From Chryseobacterium kimseyorum (GTDB taxonomy: Bacteria; Bacteroidota; Bacteroidia; Flavobacteriales; Weeksellaceae), in assembly GCF_025971945.1 (NCBI RefSeq), contig NZ_JAPDHW010000004.1:124001-188000 (forward strand): a stretch of DNA of 64,000 bases, in the 5' to 3' direction. This document shows positions 25,833 to 33,076 of this stretch, one piece after another (within the stretch, counting starts at the first letter, position 1; each line of letters begins with the position of its first letter). The notes beneath the pieces were generated by a model, which was not told the origin of the DNA, did not search any database, and worked only from the letters and a program-made list of their open reading frames with translations. Made by a program: the position numbers and the translations under genes.

Positions 25833-26912
25833 ATGAGAGGTACTCTAACAGTTAAAAAAGTTTATGGGAATACGAATTTCCAAAATGTAAAAATTAATAT
25901 ATTACCAGTCAAACAATATATATTGGTATCGGGATTATTTTATCCTGACGACCATAACAGTTATAAACTTTCAGGGTCTTTTGATAGTTACGTACAGGGC
26001 TATATAAAAAAGATAGTTCAAAGCCAAAAAGGAAATGATTTTATTATTTATGATGTGAACATTTTGGCAGGAACAATTATAAAAACAGAATATTCTCCAA
26101 GTTCATCACCTAAGAAAAGTATATTAAATTTTGATATAGTGATAAATAGTGATTACAAATTGTTTAATAATAGCTATAGATTAGACAATACAAGTAAAAA
26201 AATAATATCAAAAAATGATATATATAAGTTGATTGAAGAAATAGGTATGAACGACCCAAATACTTTGCAGGAAGTTCATGTGTTTTCTCACGCATATTGG
26301 AATGGTCCAATTTTAGTGAATACAGATAGTGGAAGAGGTGATTGTGATATGAGAAAAGCTGACATTACATCAGGAACAATAAATTCTGCAAATTTTAAAA
26401 ATGCCTTTACAACTAATGGTTATATTAAAATATGGGGTTGTAGTTTTCCTGTTGCTACAAATGCTCTTTTTTCAAAATTTAGAAATAATAAACAATATAG
26501 TACAACAAAAATTATATCAGATACTGTTGTTTTCAATTTTTCACCCAATACCTTTTTTTTCTATCCAAAAGGAGAGTCTGCTGTTGATTTATTACCTCAG
26601 ATTAATAATATATTAGGGACAACATATAAAGCAAGTGATTCAATAAAACTTACATTTTTAGAAATCAAAAAAATATTAATTTACAATTATTTAAGTGTTT
26701 ATGCTGGTGTAATTGCAAAAAATATAGGTGTTAAAGTTATATCTGCATTACCAGCAACGTATGCTAATATAGACCCAACATTTCACATTGCACCAAGTAC
26801 GATGGCAAATGTAACATTTTATAAAAAACATTTAGAAGTTGAAATTAATGAAAATTATGGTGTTTTTGATGAAGCAACAGTTCAGAGGTTAGAAACAATC
26901 TATAATAGCTAA
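25833..26912 (+). CDS. Second putative T6SS effector (His/Cys motif protein)
   Basis: A 359-residue protein without signal peptide. It opens MRGTLTVKKVYGNTNFQ, nearly the same N-terminus as the upstream effector although the rest is unrelated. The middle holds EVHVFSHAYWNGPILVN with His153 and GYIKIWGCSFPVATN with Cys203, a His-then-Cys arrangement at strand ends reminiscent of caspase-like (clan CD) hydrolases; RGDCDMRKADI lies between them. The C-terminal third has ALPATYANIDPTFHIAP. Catalysis is not established. It lies 14 bases after the lipoprotein gene and 4 bases before a small secreted protein gene that may be its immunity partner. AT-rich, like the rest of the island. Confidence 0.6.
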   Translation: MRGTLTVKKVYGNTNFQNVKINILPVKQYILVSGLFYPDDHNSYKLSGSFDSYVQGYIKKIVQSQKGNDFIIYDVNILAGTIIKTEYSPSSSPKKSILNFDIVINSDYKLFNNSYRLDNTSKKIISKNDIYKLIEEIGMNDPNTLQEVHVFSHAYWNGPILVNTDSGRGDCDMRKADITSGTINSANFKNAFTTNGYIKIWGCSFPVATNALFSKFRNNKQYSTTKIISDTVVFNFSPNTFFFYPKGESAVDLLPQINNILGTTYKASDSIKLTFLEIKKILIYNYLSVYAGVIAKNIGVKVISALPATYANIDPTFHIAPSTMANVTFYKKHLEVEINENYGVFDEATVQRLETIYNS

Positions 26913-26916
26913 CAAA

Positions 26917-27348
26917 ATGAAAAAATTACTCTTGTTTTTTGTCATTTTATTGAATGGTTTAATAAGTGCACAAATAAAAAATATTTATACTGGGAAAGTT
27001 GATAGCATAGTTATAAGGAATTATTCCTACTATGATAAGGAAACATCTACAGTCAATGATACTAATGAAAGTAACTCTATTCAACTACTGAATAGTAAAA
27101 AATTGGTAGGAAAACAAATAGTTTTACTTAATGCGCTTTTAAAATCAAAAAAAAGCTATTTACCTGAGAGAGCTTTGTTGTCGCATTTTAATAAAAAAAT
27201 TGAATACTTTCTTAATGGTGTTAAAATACAAGATATTACAATTTCAACAATGACTAAGAATATTACAATCTATAATAGAGAAAAATTGATTTATAAAGCT
27301 AAAATGTCATCTTTTCTGGAAAAAGGAATTTTAAATATTGAGAAATAA
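26917..27348 (+). CDS. Small secreted protein, candidate immunity partner
   Basis: A 143-residue protein with a Sec signal peptide (MKKLLLFFVILLNGLISAQ). The mature region has a first part rich in Ser/Asn/Asp and a second with strands (KIEYFLNGVKIQDITIST, KNITIYNREKLIYKAKM). No family was recognised. It begins 4 bases after the second effector and its stop overlaps the next start (TAATG-type junction at 27348), so the effector, this gene and the PAAR-like gene are translationally linked. Immunity function is inferred only from position and periplasmic targeting. Confidence 0.6.
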   Translation: MKKLLLFFVILLNGLISAQIKNIYTGKVDSIVIRNYSYYDKETSTVNDTNESNSIQLLNSKKLVGKQIVLLNALLKSKKSYLPERALLSHFNKKIEYFLNGVKIQDITISTMTKNITIYNREKLIYKAKMSSFLEKGILNIEK

Positions 27349-27677
27349 TGCCTCAGCACATTACCGATACCACCCAGCTAAAATGTGACAAAGGAACTTC
27401 ACCCAGTCCACTCACAGTAACAAGTCAATCTTTTATGAGTATTGATGGGAAGCTACAGGCTACAGAAGAGGACAAACAACCTAACACTAACATTAAACCC
27501 TTTGGAATGTGCAGTGTTTTAAGGTTTTCCTGTACGCCCGCACCTATTAAATGGGACAATACCTCTGATTTTGAAATTGAAAGCAAAAAAGAACTGTTAG
27601 ATACCTCTACTTGCCGGTGCTCTGTGGGGGGCAAAATATCGATTGTAAAATCTGCTCAAAATTTTGTAACAGAATAA
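27348..27677 (+). CDS. DUF4280 (PAAR-like) T6SS spike-tip protein
   Basis: A 109-residue protein with the DUF4280 pattern: an early LKCDKGTSPSPLTVTSQ, IDGKLQATEEDKQPNTNI, FGMCSVLRFSCTPAPIKW, and a late Cys pair in TCRCSVGGKISIV. DUF4280 proteins are PAAR-like caps that sharpen the VgrG tip and may hold metal through conserved Cys. Finding one in the same cassette as VgrG supports a self-contained spike-plus-payload unit. It is the last gene of the cassette, and no T6SS sheath, tube or baseplate genes are in the window. Confidence 0.85.
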   Translation: MPQHITDTTQLKCDKGTSPSPLTVTSQSFMSIDGKLQATEEDKQPNTNIKPFGMCSVLRFSCTPAPIKWDNTSDFEIESKKELLDTSTCRCSVGGKISIVKSAQNFVTE

Positions 27678-28645
27678 AGTTATTATTTCTTTTTATTTCT
27701 TCAAAATCACCATGAATAAAGAGTTTATTTAAAATCTGCAAGATTATACCCTTATACTCTAAATATTTTTAATCTAATATATAATTTATTTACTACTTAA
27801 AAATCAATTAATAGGGAATTTTGGGAACTTAGCTTTGACAGTTTTGTTTTATTGTGGTGGGTGGGTAAAGCCTATACGCACTGCAATATTAAACAACTGT
27901 CTATCTATTATTGGATTTTGAACTTTCAAATATTCTAATTATTGATAATTTAGGGTAGATAGAGTAAGTGAATTTCATAAGCTTTTAGACATTTATAATA
28001 AAAAATATTATAAAATCTTTTAATTGTTACATTTTATTCCACCTACCCTCTTCCTAAACTCATCAATAAATCAACTGTTAAGGCTATATATTGAATTTTT
28101 ATCAGTGAAAAGAAAGAATGGTGAACCTCCACCCACAAAAATACCCCCACTCAATCTCTCTCAAAAACTCGGACAGTCTTTATAGTAGAATTTACAACAA
28201 TTTAACACCAAAATATTTTGAGTGTACAGACTCTACCCACTTTCTCCTTACCCCCGCCATCAAGTCAAAGAAATTTTACTTCCCCCTCTCAAACTGTCAA
28301 CCTTTTCTCAAAAGTAAGTTTTGTTTTATTTGGTTTTTGTGGATCTGTTTTTATTTTCCACTTACATTTTCTACTGGCTATACTCTTCAAACTATATATT
28401 TTATTGATGTTTTTTGAAAGTTTTTGTTTGTTGCGGTTTGGGTTTAAAAATATTTTAAAAACTTTAATTTTTAAGTTAAAATCTCTGTCAATTGGCATGA
28501 ATATTGACTTTATTAATATGTCAAAGAACTATTTCAAGCTCTTTTTTCTACATAGATTCTCACAATTATATATAAAAAATGCCTAAAGTGCTACGAACAC
28601 GATAGGCAACATCAATAAATTTTAATTACACTAAAAATTATCGAC
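27678..28645. other. 968-base AT-rich stretch without a supported gene
   Basis: Two overlapping open frames on the plus strand (28118-28417 and 28218-28586) have low-complexity, hydrophobic translations with no start context or family resemblance, and I do not call them. No repeats or hairpins stood out. It may be decayed island DNA between the T6SS cassette and ardA. Confidence 0.6.
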
Positions 28646-29176
28646 ATGACAAATTTACAAAATTGTCTTGATTCTTGCAGTATCTATGTAGGAACTTATC
28701 AGAAGTACAACAATGGAAGCCTTTACGGCAAATGGCTTAATTTAGCTGATTATTCAGATTATGACGGACTAATAGAAGCAATGAAAGATCTTCACAAGAA
28801 TGAAAACGAGCCAGAGTTTATGCTCCAAGATCATGAACTCTGTGAAATATTTGAAAAATTAGGATTAATTGGAGAAAGTTATATTTCCAAAGATATATAC
28901 GAAATAGCAGAGCAAATAAATGATTCTGGCTATGATATTGAGGTTTTTGAATCTTATGTTGATTGTGTTGGAAAAATGGATTTTCAAAGTGTTTATGACG
29001 GTGTAATGAATTATTATATAGGTGAGTATTCAGACGATGAAACATTTGTACAAGAGTTATGCGAAAATGATACACCTTACAATCTACCTTCGTATATTTG
29101 TATCGATTGGGAAGCTACTGCCCGTAACATTATGTTTGATTACTTTGAGTCTAATGGTCATTATTTCCGTTCATAG
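28646..29176 (+). CDS. ardA: Antirestriction protein ArdA
   Basis: DNA mimic that blocks type I restriction enzymes so incoming mobile DNA survives. The 176-residue protein shows the family opening SIYVGTYQKYNNGSLYGKWL (about residues 12-31), the LHKNENEPEFMLQDHE segment (near 49-65), and a strongly acidic composition (many Asp/Glu, few Arg/Lys), which underlies DNA mimicry. Length is near the usual 165-180. ArdA genes normally ride on conjugative elements, and here it lies at the right end of the island, 110 bases from the right direct repeat. It supports the view that the island descends from a mobile element. Confidence 0.9.
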   Translation: MTNLQNCLDSCSIYVGTYQKYNNGSLYGKWLNLADYSDYDGLIEAMKDLHKNENEPEFMLQDHELCEIFEKLGLIGESYISKDIYEIAEQINDSGYDIEVFESYVDCVGKMDFQSVYDGVMNYYIGEYSDDETFVQELCENDTPYNLPSYICIDWEATARNIMFDYFESNGHYFRS

Positions 29177-29285
29177 ATTTACTTAGATTAAAGTAAGTTC
29201 AAATAGATTAAAATATTCAGGGTAGGGAATAAAATCGGGAGTTAATAATTTTAACTTGTTAATAATCAATAGTTTAAATATTATA

Positions 29286-29357
29286 ATCCTAGCCCCGATT
29301 GCAGTGGAAATCCTTTTTGAAAAAAAGATTGAAACGGAAAGCGGGAAATAGCTCCCT
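29286..29357 (+). ncRNA. Flavo-1-like conserved element
   Basis: About 70 bases run from CCTAGCCCCGATTG through CAGTGGAAATCCTTTTTG, AAAAAAAGATTGAAACGG and AAAGCGGGAAATAGCTCC. The ends can pair (GGAGCTATTTCCCGCT against AGCCCCGATTG-type arms) and the middle ATCCTTTTT/AAAAAGATT forms a second stem. The sequence is of the type abundant in Flavobacteriia genomes and, from memory, corresponds to the Rfam Flavo-1 motif. It lies just past the 3' end of the convergent lipid-kinase gene. Related copies on the minus strand lie at 48362-48487 and 50239-50335. Confidence 0.6.
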
Positions 29358-29366
29358 AAAAAAAAA

Positions 29367-30218
29367 TCAAATGAGGATTGTAAGGCTTGAGGGCTGTACC
29401 TTAATGTGAATCGGAGATTTTATTTTATTGAATTCACCGTCGAGGTGCCAGTTTTTGGTATTCACTTTAAATTCCACTTCAGAAACCGGCAGATAAGTGA
29501 TGTAATCGTCTTCTTTAAGTTTTTTGGTAAACATTCTGAACGCAAAAAGCGGTGAATAAGTCAGTGGAAATTTTTTAACCAAAACCATGTCAACCAAACC
29601 GTCACTTTTACTCGCCATCGGAGCAATGTAGGCATTATTCCCGAACTGACGGGTATTTGCAATATTGATCATGAGATATTTCCCATTGTGCTGCCGATAT
29701 TTTTCGTCTAAAAATTTAAGTTTAATCGGTTTATAATTAAAAAAAGTTTTGAGCGAAACTTTGATATAGTTTTTAAATCCGCGGCTGGTTTTCTCAAATT
29801 CTTTCACCACTTTCCCATCAAATCCGGTTCCCGATACATTGATGGATAATCTTCCATTCACGGTAAAAGTATCTATTTTTCTGGATTTTCGGTGATTTAA
29901 TTTTTCTACAAGCTCGTCAAGATTTTTGCTGAATTGCGTTTCGTTTGAAAAACCGTTACCAGAACCTGCAGGGAAAATAGCCAGAATCTTTTCGGTATTG
30001 ATCAGATTTTTAGCAACGGTGGAAATCGTACCATCGCCGCCAATCGCCACAAAAATATCTGTATCAGGAAAATGCTTCTGAATAAATTCATCAGTTCCCA
30101 CTATAGATTCTGAAATGTAGTATAAAGGATTATCTACCTTCTTCTTCAGCTCATTAAGAAAAGGCTGATAATTCTTTTTCGCCGAAAAAGGATTGATAAT
30201 AAAAGCTACTCTTTCCAT
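29367..30218 (-). CDS. Diacylglycerol kinase-family lipid kinase (YegS/DagK type)
   Basis: Phosphorylates a membrane lipid such as diacylglycerol, or a sphingosine-type lipid, using ATP. The protein has the nucleotide loop IFVAIGGDGTISTVAKNL, AIFPAGSGNGFSNE, and the later DGLVDMVLV and WHLDGEF motifs of the DAGK catalytic family. I place the start at 30218 (MERVAFIINPFSAKKNY, 283 residues), because the longer frame from 30257 would begin inside a terminator hairpin and because a TAnnTTTG element ends 5 bases before this ATG. Sphingolipid-containing relatives in Bacteroidetes make the exact substrate uncertain. Confidence 0.87.
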   Translation of the reverse strand: MERVAFIINPFSAKKNYQPFLNELKKKVDNPLYYISESIVGTDEFIQKHFPDTDIFVAIGGDGTISTVAKNLINTEKILAIFPAGSGNGFSNETQFSKNLDELVEKLNHRKSRKIDTFTVNGRLSINVSGTGFDGKVVKEFEKTSRGFKNYIKVSLKTFFNYKPIKLKFLDEKYRQHNGKYLMINIANTRQFGNNAYIAPMASKSDGLVDMVLVKKFPLTYSPLFAFRMFTKKLKEDDYITYLPVSEVEFKVNTKNWHLDGEFNKIKSPIHIKVQPSSLTILI

Positions 30219-30223
30219 TGCCA

Positions 30224-30231
30224 CAAAAGTA
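30224..30231 (-). promoter_or_regulatory. -7 promoter element giving a near-leaderless lipid-kinase mRNA
   Basis: On the minus strand TACTTTTG (TAnnTTTG) ends 5 bases upstream of the ATG at 30218, so transcription would begin at or next to the start codon. It decides the start in favour of 30218. Confidence 0.55.
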
Positions 30232-30258
30232 AAAAATGCTTCCTGATTTGGAAGCATT
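30231..30258 (-). terminator. Terminator after the DUF3298 lipoprotein gene
   Basis: AATGCTTCC / GGAAGCATT stem with a 6-base loop, followed on the minus strand by TTTTT, starting 4 bases after the upstream gene's stop. Confidence 0.85.
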
Positions 30259-30262
30259 AATA

Positions 30263-31090
30263 TTAGTTAATTTTCATTCTTTGTTTAAATTGAGGCGTAA
30301 GTGTTTCTTTCAGCTCTTCCCACGATACCGGAATCACGATATCACCTGCCGCAAAAGCTGCAATCTCGTACGGACTGTAATGGAAATACAGATTTTTTTC
30401 ATCAAAATAGAAATTGTCATTCGCCGGAATCGTTTCCAGCAAAAGCATATCTGAATTTTTAACAGCACCCTCAGAATCTGTGGTCCCACTTGGAATGTTG
30501 TTGATGTTTTTCATTAGAAGTGCTTCAAGTCTTGCTTTGGGCATCGTTGTAATGTCAGTCAAATTTACTTTTGCATTTGTTTTCAAATCGAAAACCCGTT
30601 CAGCAAAGCCGTAGTTTTCGTGTGCTCCACCTTCATACGATGAGTACATATATTCAATTTGAAGAAAATCGTTTGTATTGGATTTCAGTTTCATAAAAGA
30701 TCCTGTGTTCCAGGTCTGCGGAAAGCTGACATCTGCAATCCAATCTTTGTTTTTCTCTTTTACAGAAACAAAATAATCATTTTTGTCTTTCTCTAAAAAA
30801 GTCTGTAAACCCTGTTTTGAAAAGTCTGTAATACCTTTTTTGTCATAGTAAATACTGTCTAAAAGTGCTTTGTCTTTGATGTTGGGAAAGACCAGCATTT
30901 TGGCTTCATACTTCAGTGAAAGTTGATTATTAACTTTCATAGAATCGGTTAACTTAACAGAATCAACGACCAATTTCTCCGGCGCTTTCACCTCTTGCTT
31001 ATCGATGTTTGTCTTCTGAGAATCTGTTTTTTTGCACGATGCGACTGTGAAAATTGCAGACAGTGCTACAATTGCGATTGGATTTTTCAT
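30263..31090 (-). CDS. DUF3298/RsiV-like lipoprotein
   Basis: Start taken at 31090 (MKNPIAIVALSAIFTVASCK), which exposes a lipoprotein signal with Cys19; the longer frame from 31168 would prefix 26 residues that hide it. The mature 275-residue region has a DUF4163-like N-terminal part (LSLKYEAKMLVFPNIKDKAL) and a C-terminal DUF3298 domain (YSSYEGGAHENYGFAERVFD; NFYFDEKNLYFHYSPYEIA). This pair occurs in the anti-sigma factor RsiV, where it binds lysozyme, but here there is no sigma factor next to it and no cytoplasmic domain. Function beyond envelope location is unknown. It has its own terminator; DUF3857 genes lie upstream. Confidence 0.75.
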   Translation of the reverse strand: MKNPIAIVALSAIFTVASCKKTDSQKTNIDKQEVKAPEKLVVDSVKLTDSMKVNNQLSLKYEAKMLVFPNIKDKALLDSIYYDKKGITDFSKQGLQTFLEKDKNDYFVSVKEKNKDWIADVSFPQTWNTGSFMKLKSNTNDFLQIEYMYSSYEGGAHENYGFAERVFDLKTNAKVNLTDITTMPKARLEALLMKNINNIPSGTTDSEGAVKNSDMLLLETIPANDNFYFDEKNLYFHYSPYEIAAFAAGDIVIPVSWEELKETLTPQFKQRMKIN

Positions 31091-31168
31091 ATTTATATTT
31101 TGCTTACGAATGCAAAAACCATTCAAAAGATGAATGGTTTTTAATAATTTCGTCGGAAATTTTATCAA

Positions 31169-33073
31169 TTATTTCTTAATCAGACTCATTACCTGATTTT
31201 CACTGTCTGAAATTACTTTCCAGATCTGTTTGAAAATAGGGTAATACTCTTTAGGATAATTCTGACTTGCAACATCTACTTTTGAGGTCACAGTGATTTT
31301 GTTATTTAAAACATTCACAGCATACTCGTAATTGATTTCCTTATCATCTGTACTGATCTTCCTTGGTTTTGGAGCTTCTGAAACAGTATAACCTTCAGGT
31401 ATCATAATTTCCACCTTTTTTTCTCTGGTAAAGCCTGAAATAAAATCAATTTGATTTTTCCGTTCTGTTGCCTGATCAAATTTTTCGTTTTCAGCATTAA
31501 GAAATAATAAAGGATTTACAATAATTTTTCTCCCGACAATATCAATTCCTGTACCGCTTGAAAATTTCATTTCTGACTGAAAATCGCCATTACTCAGCAG
31601 TTTTGAGTCAACTCCCTGCATATCAGAATTGAACTGTGTTTTAAATGTTTGATTATATTTTTCCTTATTTAAATCGTATGAATCGTATGACTCAATCGCA
31701 TACAACCCGGTTTCCTGTTTTTTAAAAGTACCATCAATTGATGAGTTTTCAACGTTTAAATTTGCTTTAATTTCGAAATTCTTTTTACTGACATTTGTAT
31801 TCGAAAAAGACACATCGGTTCCTTCTTTACCTTCAAATAAAATCCCAAAGTCATTCCAGTCTCTTTCCGGAAGCATATTAACTTTAGAATTAAATGATGT
31901 TGCATCATATAAGTAGATAGCATCATTTATTTTAACTGAGGCAATGACAAAATTAAGATTATTGATGTTGGGCGAAAAAATATTAAGGATCCCGTTATCA
32001 ACTGTGGAAATTAAAAAAGGGTTCGCATTTAGCCCTGCATTTCTAAAAAGTGAGACTAACAACAGATTAATTTCTGCTGCATTTCCCGACTTACTTTTAA
32101 TTAACTGTTTAAAACTTTGGGTTGCAGCAGTCCCGGGATATTTATTCCATCTGTACTCAGATTTTACAAAATCGAAAATTTTATTTGCTCTTTCGAGAGG
32201 ATTGTAAAATGTCCTGATGTTCTCTGGAACAATATCTTTGACATTTCCTTTCAAAAATCCGCCGAAATTTTCATTTTCGTTAAATCTTTCAGCGACTTTG
32301 CTCCAATTTTCCGGCATTGAGACAGTAAGAAATCTTTTTAATTCAGGCTTAACCTTATTTCTATAACGATCAATATTTTTCACGTAATTTTCATCCTGTA
32401 TGGATTTTATATTCTCAAATCCGAACCTGTATATATTGTAACTCTGCAGCGAACGATTCTCGCTTGTAGAAATGTAATATTTCGGCTTTACAAAACCTCC
32501 CGAATTATCAAACTGATAGCTCAAAGCATCTGGTGCTTCAAGGCTGTACTCCTGATAAACAACAGGAATATTATACTGCAGATAGTAGGTCATGTTAAGG
32601 ATTCCTGTAGTCAGTTTATAAGAATACTCTATTACAGATCCGTCCAAAATATTAGGAATCGCCAACTTGTAAAACTTTATACCTTTGATAAAATTTTCTT
32701 TAAGCTGTTCATTCTTCTTCGTCGTGATTTTTTCAACTTTACCGTCTTTGTAGTTATAGACATTTACTTCAAAGTCATCAAGTTTTTCACCAGTCATAAC
32801 CGGTATTTCAATATTTAGCCATTCTTCTGATCTTTTTTTATCATAAATTTTAATCTTAGAGAAAAAAGTTTTTTCAGCAGAAAGATCTCTGATGTTATAC
32901 CTTACACTGTTATACATTATCTCTGCAGGCGCATTTTTTTCAATCGTAGAATGCTCCTTTTTCAGATCTGCTTCGTCAAAAGACGGACGGGTCAAAAATT
33001 TATGATTTTGGGATAAAAGAAAATTCTGAGCACAGATGTAAAATAATAGTGCCGTTATACATTTAATTTTCAT
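31169..33073 (-). CDS. DUF3857 protein with degenerate transglutaminase domain
   Basis: A 634-residue exported protein (signal peptide near residues 1-21, ending NFLLSQ) with a DUF3857 beta domain (about 50-230), a transglutaminase-like domain (about 290-400) and a C-terminal beta domain. Where the third paralog has the catalytic GDCKG, this one has GNAAEINLL; the His position is LNFVIAS. Cys and His are thus both lost while the DAT after them persists. It is third in a tandem of three paralogs (stop-to-start gap of 3 bases to the middle gene) and shares the C-terminal YPKEYYPIFKQIWKVI segment with it. A non-catalytic envelope role is likely; its target is unknown. Confidence 0.8.
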   Translation of the reverse strand: MKIKCITALLFYICAQNFLLSQNHKFLTRPSFDEADLKKEHSTIEKNAPAEIMYNSVRYNIRDLSAEKTFFSKIKIYDKKRSEEWLNIEIPVMTGEKLDDFEVNVYNYKDGKVEKITTKKNEQLKENFIKGIKFYKLAIPNILDGSVIEYSYKLTTGILNMTYYLQYNIPVVYQEYSLEAPDALSYQFDNSGGFVKPKYYISTSENRSLQSYNIYRFGFENIKSIQDENYVKNIDRYRNKVKPELKRFLTVSMPENWSKVAERFNENENFGGFLKGNVKDIVPENIRTFYNPLERANKIFDFVKSEYRWNKYPGTAATQSFKQLIKSKSGNAAEINLLLVSLFRNAGLNANPFLISTVDNGILNIFSPNINNLNFVIASVKINDAIYLYDATSFNSKVNMLPERDWNDFGILFEGKEGTDVSFSNTNVSKKNFEIKANLNVENSSIDGTFKKQETGLYAIESYDSYDLNKEKYNQTFKTQFNSDMQGVDSKLLSNGDFQSEMKFSSGTGIDIVGRKIIVNPLLFLNAENEKFDQATERKNQIDFISGFTREKKVEIMIPEGYTVSEAPKPRKISTDDKEINYEYAVNVLNNKITVTSKVDVASQNYPKEYYPIFKQIWKVISDSENQVMSLIKK

Positions 33074-33076
33074 TTC

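Noticed and set aside
28118-28586. Two overlapping plus-strand open frames in the spacer before ardA
   Set aside because: Low-complexity, Phe/Leu/Ser-rich translations, no start signals, no family resemblance.
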